Origin: Elusimicrobiota bacterium
GTDB lineage: Bacteria; Elusimicrobiota; UBA5214; JBBAAG01
Length of the DNA: 47,130 nucleotides
Direction: 5' to 3'
NCBI GenBank assembly: GCA_041658405.1
Contig: JBBAAG010000013.1
Location: 1-47,130, forward strand
Position 1 is the stretch's first letter. Each line of letters begins with the position of its first letter. Below the pieces are notes generated by a model. It did not search any database. It saw only the letters and a program-made list of their open reading frames with translations, and was not told the DNA's origin. A program made the position numbers and the translations under genes. Below, one piece after another: positions 8,843 to 18,695 of this stretch.

Positions 8843-11020
8843 TCAATAAATTTTCTTGATCACAGTACCCGGGAAGTAATGCATAAGTATCTCATTATAC
8901 TTTTTACCCTTATTCCCCATCCCGATCGCGCCTTCTTGACACATTCCAACTCCATGACCCCAACCACACCCGATAAACCTATAAATTTCCTCACCGGACG
9001 CAGCGTCTTTATCTTTTTCGAGTACAAACTTACCGGTATTAAACGCAAACACTCCGCCTAACGCCATACGTATTGAATACTCTTTCTCAACTTTTTTACT
9101 GGTATTACTCCCGACAATTTCTACCCACCTAAGTGTCCCTGCCGGCCCGCGGTCCCCAAGCTTAATCTCTTGTAATGTCCCAATAGGAATAGTTTTATTA
9201 ATCAATACCTCAAGCTCGGACTTCTTAAACTCTTTTGTCCAGCGATACCGTGTTGCATTCATACAATACGCTTCGGGTTTAGACTTTACCCACTGCGTAA
9301 ACTGTGATTCAGATAACGGTACCTTATATTCTTTATTCAAAGCTTCATCAAAATCACCTTTTGCAAGCATATACCCGGACGACCCGCCGCCCCATACCGC
9401 ACCGGGATCTTCCATAAACCCGCCGCATACCGCGGAATATACTGTTGATGCAAGATTACCATTGAATGTAATAACTTCACCCTTAGTTTGTGCTACTGCA
9501 TCATTTGTGGGAGCCGATTCGCGGCTCAACCCGCCATACGCCTGGCAATGCACTTCTGAACATAAATCAAATCCATCTGTCTTATGGCGGCCCAATTTAG
9601 CCAATGTTTCAGTACGTGCAGCCACTGCCTGCGCTTTTTGCGCTTCCAACGGCGCATTAGTCCCGATTTCAGCAGGCACCACACCGTTGACATACTCATC
9701 TATCGGCAGTTGATTAATCACCGACAACAACCCGTCCATCCCGATCCGTATCTCAAGATTACGGCGGTACAACTTACCCGCAACACCAACTGACTTTCCT
9801 TCTTCCTCAGATTTCATTGCGATGAGGTCATCAAATACGCCGAACGACTGTTCCGCAGGAGTAACGAGTTCCAACTGCGACTTTGTGGTTGGCGGAATTA
9901 TCATCTGATGTATCCATGTTTGGTCATACCCTGACGCTACCAGCTGTGTTTTAAGTTTTTCCGCTTCTTCCCGCGTAGCTGCATCACCGACTCTAACTTT
10001 ATACCATGGTGATTCATATATTACATACACAGGAACACCGGTAATCATTTGTTTAATTTTATTAGCTTCAGTATCCGCATTTTCCTGACTTGAATACGAC
10101 GCAGGTGCTGCACGGAAGACCGTTTTTGCCGCCCCGCCTTCGCCTTTGATCTTTATAGTCCACATATCCCATGCCGCAGCCGAAGATATCACAACACCGT
10201 TTTTGTCAAGGAAAGAAAACTTGCCGTTTGAATACACAGTAACCGTCGGCCGGCCTTTTAAAATTCCGATCTTAATATTATCCAGAAGCTCTGCTGAATA
10301 CTTCAATCCCGCACCGCTGGATGTAGATGAAGCAGACGCAGTTGTTCCCGCTGCTGCTGCAGACGGTTGGCGTAACCACGCGTCAGTATACCCGATCCCC
10401 ACCATTTTTTGGCGCATAGCTTCCGCTTGTTCACGCGTATCAAACTGCCCCACACGAACCTTGTATAAATCACCTTCCAATGTGGAAAACACAGGGTCAG
10501 TAATACCCGTACCGGCAACTTTTGTTTTGATAGTATCTGCAGACTCTTTCAACCTTGTACTTGAAATCTGAACTGACCATTTGGAAGGATTTAACTGCAC
10601 TTCCTCCCCAGCTTCCAACGGAACTTCTATAGAATCAGATGCGATCCAGCAATCTGTGTAACCAAGTTTAACAAACTGATCCCTAAGCTTACTAGCTTCT
10701 TCCTTAGTCTTACAATCACCCATACGCACTTTATACAATCCGCCTTCGGTGATAACATGCGCTTTTACACCGGGAACGATATTCATCACAGCCTTACCCA
10801 TACCCTGTGCACCGTCATAACTTTGCATTGACCCGAGCTGCACGCGGAACCCCGGCATATTCTTCATCGGGATAACTTTATCCGACTTTACAAGAGTCGA
10901 TTCATCTCTTACTTCCAGCCACTTCGCTTTCTGAAATTCCATACAGCCGGTTAGAATAAATGTGCACGCAAAAACTGTGACAATACCTAACTTTGCCAAC
11001 CCTAGATTACTTTTCTCCAT
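8843..11020 (-). CDS. SPOR x3 - SpoIID/LytB lipoprotein (peptidoglycan lytic enzyme)
   Basis: 725 aa from ATG 11020. This start is chosen because a perfect GGAGG (11025-11029) lies four bases upstream; a 9-residue longer frame has no ribosome site. The N-terminus has a lipobox, TFILTGC with Cys26, so it is probably lipid-anchored. Three SPOR domains follow at about 57-128, 147-216 and 299-373, each with the ...YKVRVGxxxTxEEA... second half; SPOR domains bind peptide-free glycan. The C-terminal half is SpoIID/LytB with LPIDEYVNGVVPAEIG (catalytic Glu at about 451), DLCSEVHCQAYGG, and CGWGHGVGMCQEGAIGMG near the end. It is presumably a lytic transglycosylase recruited to denuded glycan. It sits in the long operon between PorV/cargo pairs. 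Confidence 0.9.
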   Translation of the reverse strand: MEKSNLGLAKLGIVTVFACTFILTGCMEFQKAKWLEVRDESTLVKSDKVIPMKNMPGFRVQLGSMQSYDGAQGMGKAVMNIVPGVKAHVITEGGLYKVRMGDCKTKEEASKLRDQFVKLGYTDCWIASDSIEVPLEAGEEVQLNPSKWSVQISSTRLKESADTIKTKVAGTGITDPVFSTLEGDLYKVRVGQFDTREQAEAMRQKMVGIGYTDAWLRQPSAAAAGTTASASSTSSGAGLKYSAELLDNIKIGILKGRPTVTVYSNGKFSFLDKNGVVISSAAAWDMWTIKIKGEGGAAKTVFRAAPASYSSQENADTEANKIKQMITGVPVYVIYESPWYKVRVGDAATREEAEKLKTQLVASGYDQTWIHQMIIPPTTKSQLELVTPAEQSFGVFDDLIAMKSEEEGKSVGVAGKLYRRNLEIRIGMDGLLSVINQLPIDEYVNGVVPAEIGTNAPLEAQKAQAVAARTETLAKLGRHKTDGFDLCSEVHCQAYGGLSRESAPTNDAVAQTKGEVITFNGNLASTVYSAVCGGFMEDPGAVWGGGSSGYMLAKGDFDEALNKEYKVPLSESQFTQWVKSKPEAYCMNATRYRWTKEFKKSELEVLINKTIPIGTLQEIKLGDRGPAGTLRWVEIVGSNTSKKVEKEYSIRMALGGVFAFNTGKFVLEKDKDAASGEEIYRFIGCGWGHGVGMCQEGAIGMGNKGKKYNEILMHYFPGTVIKKIY

Positions 11021-11079
11021 CTTACCTCCGTTGGTATAACAATACAATAAAACTATATTAAATGCTAACTGCGGTTTTA

Positions 11080-12018
11080 TTATAACTTAACGTTTAACGA
11101 TACGCGTATAGGGCTCCCAAGGTCTCCCATCTGCCAATATGCAAGATCCGCTATAATATCCATATTACCCATTTTATAAACAATCCCGCCGCCAAATGTT
11201 AATCCCGCGCCTACTACTTCAGTTGTTTGATAACCGCCACGCACAGCGATACCCATGTCTTTGCTTACAGGATAAATATATTCCGCACCCGCGCGAATGT
11301 TCATTTTGCCTGAACTAATAAAATAATTAATATCCCCGACAATATTCAATGCGTTCTCCATCATCTTATACGCCGCACCCGCACGAACTGTCATCGGTAA
11401 TCCAGCCTCTACGGAATCAAGTTTCATCGCAGTCCCAAGGTTCTGTAATGCCGCGCCAATCATGATATCCTTGCTCATAATATACGTTACTCCGGCATCA
11501 ATACCCATTGCTGAGCCCGCTTTTGATGAAATTGTTTCAGATACCATCTTACCATTCAACCCTACCAGCAACGCGTCATTAATCTTGCGTCCCAATCCAA
11601 CAGTTACAGCCATATCGCTGTAACTAAGTTTTTTCCCGGTGATATCAATCCCGCCATCCGTTGCTTCCTTAGTTTCATCAATCTGCGCGCTTGCCATACT
11701 CAACGCTGCACCAACAGTACCAATCCCTGCTAACGGGACAGCACCGGCAACAAATTCGTAATTGATTCCACTAACCCACATATTATGAGTGAATCCAATT
11801 TCCTTTTTTTCAACTAACGCTAATCCCGCCGGGTTGAAGTATATTGAATTAACGTCATTTGCCGCACCGGTAAACGCTCCGGCCATCCCCGCCGGGCGAG
11901 AACCCGGGATAATGCTTAAGAATGCCGCACCGCTGGTACCACCTGCGCCATAACATAACGACACCGCCACCGCTAAACACACCGCTACTGCCAACCCTGC
12001 TACTTTCTGCTTTGCCAT
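11080..12018 (-). CDS. PorV/PorQ-family (UPF0164) outer-membrane barrel protein
   Basis: 312 aa from ATG 12018, with AGGAGG at 12029-12034; a GTG seven codons upstream lies inside that ribosome site and is rejected. Signal peptide about 1-25. The family signature AAFLSIIPGSRPAGMAGAF and NSIYFNPAGLALV is present, followed by repeated barrel strands (MGIDAGVTYIM, MTVRAGAAYKM, MNIRAGAEYIY) and a C-terminus VSLNVKL. It directly follows, by 76 bp, two paralogous propeller proteins with FlgD-like C-terminal domains, and would be their outer-membrane acceptor or shuttle by analogy with PorV. Similar to, but clearly diverged from, the barrels at 6495, 18696 and 31115. Confidence 0.9.
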   Translation of the reverse strand: MAKQKVAGLAVAVCLAVAVSLCYGAGGTSGAAFLSIIPGSRPAGMAGAFTGAANDVNSIYFNPAGLALVEKKEIGFTHNMWVSGINYEFVAGAVPLAGIGTVGAALSMASAQIDETKEATDGGIDITGKKLSYSDMAVTVGLGRKINDALLVGLNGKMVSETISSKAGSAMGIDAGVTYIMSKDIMIGAALQNLGTAMKLDSVEAGLPMTVRAGAAYKMMENALNIVGDINYFISSGKMNIRAGAEYIYPVSKDMGIAVRGGYQTTEVVGAGLTFGGGIVYKMGNMDIIADLAYWQMGDLGSPIRVSLNVKL

Positions 12019-12094
12019 TCTACCTACTCCTCCTCTCACAACTTTTGTTTATACCCTATATACACCACTAAATATATAATTCATACCTTAACAA

Positions 12095-14869
12095 CTATCT
12101 GATCACAGCTAAATTCCCAACCTTTTTTTCGCTACCGTGTTTCAATAAGTATATGTACAACCCCGGCATAACTTCCTGCCCATCGTCATTCTTAACATTC
12201 CATTCATAGTATCCGTCACCATTAGTTTCCTCACCCCACCACACAAGCGTACCGGAAATATCATAAATATAAATCTTACAAGTCGTCGTAAGGTTTGTGA
12301 AGATAATACTCTTCTTTACTGAATCTGCATTAATGTACGGATTAGGATACACCGTTGCATTGTTAAGATTAGACTTCACCGTACTTGCCAACCCGTAACA
12401 CGGCAGCACAGAGAACACTGAGAACTGTGAAACCTCAGCGGTTACCGTATTATTCACGGTATCCACAACTGATGTATACACAGGCTCCCACACGCGGTTA
12501 AGAGAGTCGAGATGTACCAATTTAAGAGTACTTTCATCTATGATACCCGATATTGCCGCCTCGAATTCTTGTGTATACTTGACAGTCATTGTAACAGTCT
12601 TCCCGGACGCACATGGCTGCGATACAGCATTACCGTTATAATCCTTAAATGTAATATCAAAATAATTCATGGCTGTAATAATCCCTGTATTAGTCTTATA
12701 CCGCGAATCATTTCTTACAGTATCATTAGCATCATTCACAGCAAGACTGGAAGAAGTGAAAGTACTAACCACTACAGAATACTTCGCTGAGAGATCACCG
12801 TTTGCGATATTCAATCCCACAACCTGTGTCCCATTAGTATCAGCGCTGGTAACCGCAAAATCCGCGGTTGACAAAATCAACATCCCTTTAGATACGACTG
12901 AACACTTAGTTTTATCCTCATTCCCTGCAGTATCCAGCGATGTAACAGCATAAAGATAACTCTTCCCGCTTTCAATCCCGATATCCGTCCAGTTAAGGCC
13001 TGCTGTTGTTGTGGAGCACACCATCCCAGCAACTGATGTGAAAACATAAGTTGCACGGTAAATATTATACATCGCAGCATTACTATCCTTAGACCAGGTA
13101 ACTACCAGCCCGTCGGTTGTACTTGACACTTTTACAGAAACATTTAATGGTACAGATTCCGGAGAAACAATATCATTTCTCAGCAATACCTTCCCGCTTT
13201 TCGCCCAACCCGGCATATACGCTACTACCCACACATTATCATACAGATTATCCCCTATACTTAACGGCCCGAAACTACCGTTCGACGCAGCAACCGTACT
13301 TACCACCAACGATGCGGAAGTAAGGTCAATCTTACTATAAACTTCAACAACCGCGTTTGCGATAACCGCCCCGGCATTACCTTCAACTGTATCATTTGTA
13401 CCCACGGGATTTTGGGATATAACAACATTTGCACTTACCGGAGAGGTAGTTGTTGCGAGGAAGTACACGCTTTTACCAGTAGTAACATAAAAATTATCTC
13501 CATCAGGGCCAATAATTTTCCACCACCCCTTACCAGCTGAACCATGAGAACAAACATACAAATTCCCGCTGGTATCCACATCCATATCTATCTCCGCATA
13601 AGATACGTACGTCAATCCAATAACCGCACCAGTATCCGCGTTGAGTTTAACTATATACCCGCCTTTGTTTATATACAATATCTTAGTCGAAGTACTGGAA
13701 TAAATATCCAATACACACCCAACTCCTTCACGTGTAGCGTATACAGCATCAAAATCCGCAGTAGTTTTAGACCATTGAGATATACCGTTAATATCATACT
13801 TCTCAACAACCTTACTACCTAATGTTGTAGACATATACACAACATAATAATTATTATTACTGTCCACAGCTACATCTTTTAACTGGTCCGCTATATTAAC
13901 AACACTAGTTATCACCGTACCGTCCACCCTCGGACTCGTCCATCGTATTCCATCAAAAACGTTATAGATCTCTACACGCCCGCGCTGCACCGCAGCAGTA
14001 ACAATTTTTTTTGTGTTACTACTGCCAATAACCGTAAAATTCTTAAATGTTCCAGAATTATTTTCCTGATAGGACAAAACCGCTACGGGATTAGTACCAT
14101 CCGGGTTGTAACGGTACACTATCTGATTCTGCACTTCTGACGGCCACGCATTCGGTGAAGTACCCGTTCCACCCTGGAACCAATCCGCAACGTAAATATA
14201 CCCCTCGCTGTCAATCACCGGTTTTATTGGCCCGTCGTCATCCCATCCACCGCCATAAATACCGCCCCAGATCGTTGTTGGCGCAGCTAACTGCGTGCAA
14301 TACCCTGTAGTAGAAGTGAACACCATAACTTTACCGTCGGACTGAGTTAACGGGTCACTATCCGCATTTGCACCGGTAATACCATTACTTGTTTTTACCG
14401 AAACAAACACCTTCCCGTAATTTGTATCTCCGATATTTTTATTAACAAAAATACCGTTAAATTTATACGTACCATCCATACTATCAGTAGCATACTGCCC
14501 GAGCAACCTAGCGCTAGTGTTTGCATTTGACCCTGCACGTATAACAATCCTATACGTCCCGGTACTCACAGGATCATCGCTATCATCCAACCCGTTCCAT
14601 ACAACACTTTTTTGCCCGCGGGTTGTTTCATACCGCGCTTCCCATAATTTGCGGTACAACACAGTTTCCGTGGTGTCCATCACACGCACATACACTGTTG
14701 CCGGTTCATTCAGGGTAAACATAATAGTTGTGCCCTGTGCGATACTAACATTCTCGTTAGACATCTTAACGTCTGACACCATAATATTAGCCGACACCAG
14801 CGCACACGCGCATACAACAATCCCAACCGTTGTTGCTACAAACCTAACATTTTTCTTAATTAATTTCAT
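12095..14869 (-). CDS. Secreted propeller protein with N-terminal and C-terminal FlgD-like domains (paralogue B)
   Basis: 924 aa, ATG with no obvious ribosome site, signal peptide about 1-28. A FlgD_ig-like domain (about 35-112) ends VVWNGLDDSDDPVSTGTYRIVI. A propeller-like region (about 125-490) has NHL-type strands such as KPVIDSEGYIYVADW, DVAVDSNNNYYVVYMS and DVDTSGNLYVCSHG. Then come an Ig-like segment, an FN3 domain (about 580-670), a helical/Ig stretch, and the C-terminal sorting-type domain (about 840-924) with VYPNPYINADSVKKS, IYIYDISGTLVWWG and the final LAVIR. It is a tandem paralogue of the gene at 14921 and the last cargo before the PorV-like gene at 11080. The substrate or ligand is unknown; display at the surface is inferred from the signal and sorting domains. 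Confidence 0.82.
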   Translation of the reverse strand: MKLIKKNVRFVATTVGIVVCACALVSANIMVSDVKMSNENVSIAQGTTIMFTLNEPATVYVRVMDTTETVLYRKLWEARYETTRGQKSVVWNGLDDSDDPVSTGTYRIVIRAGSNANTSARLLGQYATDSMDGTYKFNGIFVNKNIGDTNYGKVFVSVKTSNGITGANADSDPLTQSDGKVMVFTSTTGYCTQLAAPTTIWGGIYGGGWDDDGPIKPVIDSEGYIYVADWFQGGTGTSPNAWPSEVQNQIVYRYNPDGTNPVAVLSYQENNSGTFKNFTVIGSSNTKKIVTAAVQRGRVEIYNVFDGIRWTSPRVDGTVITSVVNIADQLKDVAVDSNNNYYVVYMSTTLGSKVVEKYDINGISQWSKTTADFDAVYATREGVGCVLDIYSSTSTKILYINKGGYIVKLNADTGAVIGLTYVSYAEIDMDVDTSGNLYVCSHGSAGKGWWKIIGPDGDNFYVTTGKSVYFLATTTSPVSANVVISQNPVGTNDTVEGNAGAVIANAVVEVYSKIDLTSASLVVSTVAASNGSFGPLSIGDNLYDNVWVVAYMPGWAKSGKVLLRNDIVSPESVPLNVSVKVSSTTDGLVVTWSKDSNAAMYNIYRATYVFTSVAGMVCSTTTAGLNWTDIGIESGKSYLYAVTSLDTAGNEDKTKCSVVSKGMLILSTADFAVTSADTNGTQVVGLNIANGDLSAKYSVVVSTFTSSSLAVNDANDTVRNDSRYKTNTGIITAMNYFDITFKDYNGNAVSQPCASGKTVTMTVKYTQEFEAAISGIIDESTLKLVHLDSLNRVWEPVYTSVVDTVNNTVTAEVSQFSVFSVLPCYGLASTVKSNLNNATVYPNPYINADSVKKSIIFTNLTTTCKIYIYDISGTLVWWGEETNGDGYYEWNVKNDDGQEVMPGLYIYLLKHGSEKKVGNLAVIR

Positions 14870-14920
14870 CGGTTTTTTATCAACAAAACCCCTATCTTAT
14901 AAATATTTATCCTATTTACC

Positions 14921-17761
14921 TTACTTATTAACAGCAAACTTAACAACTTTTGTATCCGAACCTTTTTTCATAACTGCTATGAACAAGCCCGGCCCGATCT
15001 CGTTACCCTTACTATCCTTACCATCCCAAGAATACGATCCTACTGAAGTATCGGACTTTGCTATCTTATAAAACAACGTACCGCTTACATCATAGACATA
15101 AATATCACATCTATCCGTGAGTTTGCAGAACACTATACTCTTCGCTGCAGCGCTATCCGCCTTAGTATAAGGATTAGGATACACATTTGCGTTGGTAAGC
15201 TTCGTCTGAGGCGTGTCATTACTGCCAGTAGACGATGAATACCACGGCATTACGGTGAAGATTGAAAATCCCGACATCTCTGCGCTCACAATATCACTTG
15301 CCGCAGTCACCGCTGAATTTGACACTAATTCCCACGTATTATTTGTGGTGTTAAGTTTAAACAACCGTAACTTTTCTTCACCAAATTCACTAAGCCCCTG
15401 TAGTGTATACGCATTAAGATACGCCGTTGAATACCCAATGGTAAGCTTAACCTTTTGCCCGGATGATACCGGTGAACTCACAGTTGCACCAGTGCTATCC
15501 TTAAACTTAATCTCACGGATTGGCATTGATGAATACGCGGTATTAGGTAACTGTATATTAAGATCATCCCGCGCATTATTATTTGCCGTAGTAACACTTG
15601 TACTTGCGAAAGTTGAAATAGACACACTATACCCAGTTGCTAAATCACCTGATTCGATATCAATTTTTGTTACTATAGACCCTGGATCACTAACTTCAAT
15701 ACTAGTCGCCGTGTTTTGGTTAACCAACATCCCGCTGATTGCCGCAGGTAAGACATTTTTCTGTTCATTACCATACGCATCAACCCCTGTGACAACATAA
15801 TAATATAACGTCCCGCCATTAACCGTTGTATCCGTATAACTATTCCCTGTAACTGCTGAAGCATTAAGCTTTGTTAACGACGCAATTGTTGAGATAGACG
15901 TATTATTGCGGTACACATTATACGATGCCGCACCGCTTAACGCCGTCCATGAAAGAGTCAACCCTGTCCCTGCTGAAGATACGCTTAAACCTAACCCGGT
16001 CGGCGCCGTTGCGGGGGGTTCAATGTCATTAGTAACATTCACCGCTGCGCTAGCAACCTTCCCGGACTCTGTTTGATTAATATAAACCGTACCATACCCT
16101 GTTCCTCCGGGATAACCATCACCGATATTTACCGGCCCAAAACTACCGTCCCCGGTTGCTGTAGCCTGGCCAATCATAGTTGTCAACCCGCTATCGGAAT
16201 ACAATTTTACACTTGCACCCGCTGTAGCAGCACCCGCTGTGCCCGTAATTGTATCCTGTGTTCCCGGCGCATTTTGCGTCACCGTAACCTTTGAAGTATC
16301 CACCGCAGTGGATACACTACCTACAGACACCGCGCCTTGTGCGCTGCTTGAATGCGTTGTTGTTGACGACGTACGTATTTTCCACCACCCGCCGGTATTC
16401 GCATTTGAAACCTGATACGTTGCGCGGTTAACCACATACACATACCCATTAGCGTCCGTACATAAATCATGCGCGCCGTAAGTATTAAACGATGATTGAT
16501 CAAGAACATTACCGTTGGTATCAACGATCGCGATATATCCGCCGTTATCAACATAAATATTCCCGTCTTTAACGTTATACTCAACCCCTGTCGCGCCGTA
16601 GTTAACATTTTTCAAGCCACCGAGCTGCGCAAAGGTAAGTGCCCATACTTTTGTTGCACTTGAATACTTAACCAAGGCATAACTGGTATCCGTCAAAGAA
16701 TACACTGCCGCTGCGTGCGGGTCACCAAAACATACATACATCGCACCAGCGTTATCAAACGTGATATCCGCTCCGCAGATACCATCAATATTGATTGATT
16801 TCGGCGCTGTATCAGTCCACTTTGTCCCGTTAAACTGGTCAAAGTAATACACTTTCCCTGCACCTTCCCGTGCTACGGTCCACAAAACCTTATTACTCCC
16901 AGTCCCGCGGACTTCAAACCCTAACGTAACAATATTCAAACCATTAGACACGTTATCAACCATAACCGTCGGGCTTGTACCATCAGCGTTGAATCTCCAA
17001 ATCCTCGTATTTTTTGTACGCCCAGCCGGTGCATCCGTTGCCGGATACCCGAACTGATACCAGTCACCTACATAAACATAATCATCAGCATCTACTGAAA
17101 CTTTAACAGGGCCAGCATCATCAAACGCCGGGTCCGGACGGGTAAACGTTCCAACAGACGCGATATTAGTCCCGCCGGTCACAGTAAACATTTCCACCGT
17201 TCCATCAGCATATGTACCACTTGAGAACGACCAGGTTGATGACACCCAAGCCCAACCCCCGGCAGCAGCGGCTGTTCCATCAGTGATAGAATTATTAGTC
17301 CTGCGTGCAACGTACACCTTGCCAAGACTCGCAGAACCAGTATTTTTATTTGTAGCGATACCCATTCCCATAGTCACAGGCTTAGTTGCGGTCCCCGCCC
17401 AGGTTGTTGCACTGAGTTGTGCAGTAACTTTAACAACATAATCCCCGCCAGAAACTGATGCATCACTATCATTTTTCCCGTCCCAGCTAACAAAATTTTG
17501 GCCTACAACTGCGGAAGTAGACGCTATCAACCTCACCCGCGTACTCGAACTATCAAATATTTCGACATTAACTGAAGACGCATTTGCGCTTAGGTTATAC
17601 TGTACCAAACAATACCCCAGGGTCGGGTCAAAACTTGTTGGAATAACACTTACATTTGACACAGTAATCTGCGCAAACCCTGTTGCAACCACACCTGCCA
17701 CCACCACCGCTGTGAATAAAACTTTGGTGAATACACGTACACTTTTACTGAAACAACTCAT
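14921..17761 (-). CDS. Secreted propeller protein with N-terminal and C-terminal FlgD-like domains (paralogue A)
   Basis: 946 aa from ATG 17761; GAGGAGG lies eight bases upstream, and a GTG one codon earlier is possible. Signal peptide about 1-30. Architecture matches the 12095 gene: FlgD-like domain (FVSWDGKNDSDASVSGGDYVVKV), a propeller region with KVSVDADDYVYVGDWYQFG and HDLCTDANGYVYVVNR, an Ig-like module (about 500-590), FN3 (about 595-690), then a conserved segment and the C-terminal domain (about 860-946) with VYPNPYTKADSAAAKS, IYVYDVSGTLFYK, YSWDGKDSKGNEIGPGLFIAV and the final KFAVNK. The two genes are 51 bp apart and clearly arose by duplication. Function beyond a secreted surface protein cannot be told. 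Confidence 0.82.
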   Translation of the reverse strand: MSCFSKSVRVFTKVLFTAVVVAGVVATGFAQITVSNVSVIPTSFDPTLGYCLVQYNLSANASSVNVEIFDSSSTRVRLIASTSAVVGQNFVSWDGKNDSDASVSGGDYVVKVTAQLSATTWAGTATKPVTMGMGIATNKNTGSASLGKVYVARRTNNSITDGTAAAAGGWAWVSSTWSFSSGTYADGTVEMFTVTGGTNIASVGTFTRPDPAFDDAGPVKVSVDADDYVYVGDWYQFGYPATDAPAGRTKNTRIWRFNADGTSPTVMVDNVSNGLNIVTLGFEVRGTGSNKVLWTVAREGAGKVYYFDQFNGTKWTDTAPKSINIDGICGADITFDNAGAMYVCFGDPHAAAVYSLTDTSYALVKYSSATKVWALTFAQLGGLKNVNYGATGVEYNVKDGNIYVDNGGYIAIVDTNGNVLDQSSFNTYGAHDLCTDANGYVYVVNRATYQVSNANTGGWWKIRTSSTTTHSSSAQGAVSVGSVSTAVDTSKVTVTQNAPGTQDTITGTAGAATAGASVKLYSDSGLTTMIGQATATGDGSFGPVNIGDGYPGGTGYGTVYINQTESGKVASAAVNVTNDIEPPATAPTGLGLSVSSAGTGLTLSWTALSGAASYNVYRNNTSISTIASLTKLNASAVTGNSYTDTTVNGGTLYYYVVTGVDAYGNEQKNVLPAAISGMLVNQNTATSIEVSDPGSIVTKIDIESGDLATGYSVSISTFASTSVTTANNNARDDLNIQLPNTAYSSMPIREIKFKDSTGATVSSPVSSGQKVKLTIGYSTAYLNAYTLQGLSEFGEEKLRLFKLNTTNNTWELVSNSAVTAASDIVSAEMSGFSIFTVMPWYSSSTGSNDTPQTKLTNANVYPNPYTKADSAAAKSIVFCKLTDRCDIYVYDVSGTLFYKIAKSDTSVGSYSWDGKDSKGNEIGPGLFIAVMKKGSDTKVVKFAVNK

Positions 17762-17798
17762 CACTAATACCTCCTCTTTCTTAAAAACCCTATATTAA

Positions 17799-18617
17799 TT
17801 AATTTGTGCTCAAAAGAAACCTTATAATATTCCCTGTAAGTTTCTGGATGATAGGATTATGCCCATTCTCCGGTTCAAAAATATCTTCCCCCAGATATAC
17901 ACAATTTTTCCCGAGGATCAACCCTGAATTTGTTTCCGCGGGATACGACGTATTGTTTTTGTCTTCATCATACCACACACCAAGAATACTATCGCCGTTT
18001 ACTACCCGAGTTTTATTTATCATAGAAGAATACCTATAAAAATGCACGTACTCCGGTAATCCCTGCCACAACGGATGATCCGCAGGAACATTGCGTTTAA
18101 GATATGTACACTTTGGCGGCGCGCCAACCCATGAAGTATAATCCGCGTTAAAAATATCAGCTAATAAATAATTTCTGGGATCTGCCGCATACTCATCTTT
18201 TTCATTACGGAAAGATGTCTGGTATACCGCAAATATTTTACCTCCGCGTTCAGTATATTTTTTCAACTGCTCCGCTTGTTTTGCACTCATTGACCGCCAG
18301 TTTAGCGTTACGATAACCTTAATCTTTTCCGGTATAACACCTTTTTCTATATCATCATCATTTATCATTGAATACGCAACCTGCGCTTTATCCAATACCA
18401 TCTTCGCGCAGTTGAGATACTCATCATACTTCCAGCCAAGATTTTTGAATGATAATTCTGTGTATTTACTATAAACAACAGCGACACCGGCATCGTTACC
18501 AGCCGTTGCAACCACTGTTTGAGTTGCTATTTCAACCTTATCCTCAGCATAGCACATTAACGCTTGTGTTGAAATTAACAACAGAAATGCGATACTACTA
18601 AAATACCTGTACATCAT
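17799..18617 (-). CDS. Exported GATase-like (flavodoxin-like fold) protein, first gene of the long operon
   Basis: 272 aa with signal peptide about 1-24. The ribosome site AAGGAGG (18632-18638) lies 14 bases upstream of ATG 18617, an unusually long gap, and a second ATG follows at once. The mature protein looks like a class-I glutamine-amidotransferase-like or ThuA-like alpha/beta fold: an opening strand GVAVVYSKYTEL, a helix, IKVIVTLNWRSM, then QAEQLKKYTERGGKIFAVYQ, and late AETNSGLILGKNCVYLGEDIF. The usual nucleophilic Cys elbow is not seen, so it is more likely a binding or scaffold relative than an amidotransferase. A good -35/-10 promoter starts at 18669 and the two propeller cargo genes follow. 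Confidence 0.68.
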   Translation of the reverse strand: MMYRYFSSIAFLLLISTQALMCYAEDKVEIATQTVVATAGNDAGVAVVYSKYTELSFKNLGWKYDEYLNCAKMVLDKAQVAYSMINDDDIEKGVIPEKIKVIVTLNWRSMSAKQAEQLKKYTERGGKIFAVYQTSFRNEKDEYAADPRNYLLADIFNADYTSWVGAPPKCTYLKRNVPADHPLWQGLPEYVHFYRYSSMINKTRVVNGDSILGVWYDEDKNNTSYPAETNSGLILGKNCVYLGEDIFEPENGHNPIIQKLTGNIIRFLLSTN

Positions 18618-18641
18618 AATTTAGTTACCAGCCTCCTTAAA

Positions 18642-18669
18642 ATTTTACTTATAAACAAAACGTTGTCAA
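18642..18669 (-). promoter_or_regulatory. Sigma-70-type promoter of the long operon
   Basis: On the minus strand TTGACA (18664-18669), a 16-bp spacer and TAAAAT (18642-18647). It lies just upstream of the AAGGAGG of the GATase-like gene and follows the stop of the OmpA-fusion gene, so it can start the operon that runs to the window edge. Confidence 0.65.
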
Positions 18670-18695
18670 TAAAAAATTTTATTATTATTAATACA

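Noticed and set aside
1..11020. SpoIID proteins as evidence of sporulation
   Set aside because: SpoIID/LytB domains are widespread outside spore formers, and the lipobox, SPOR domains and outer-membrane genes indicate a Gram-negative cell-wall role.
11021..11047. Longer start for the SPOR-SpoIID lipoprotein (also longer starts at 12039, 24043, 30028 and 31015 for other genes)
   Set aside because: In each case a strong ribosome site lies inside the extension and a signal peptide begins at the downstream ATG.
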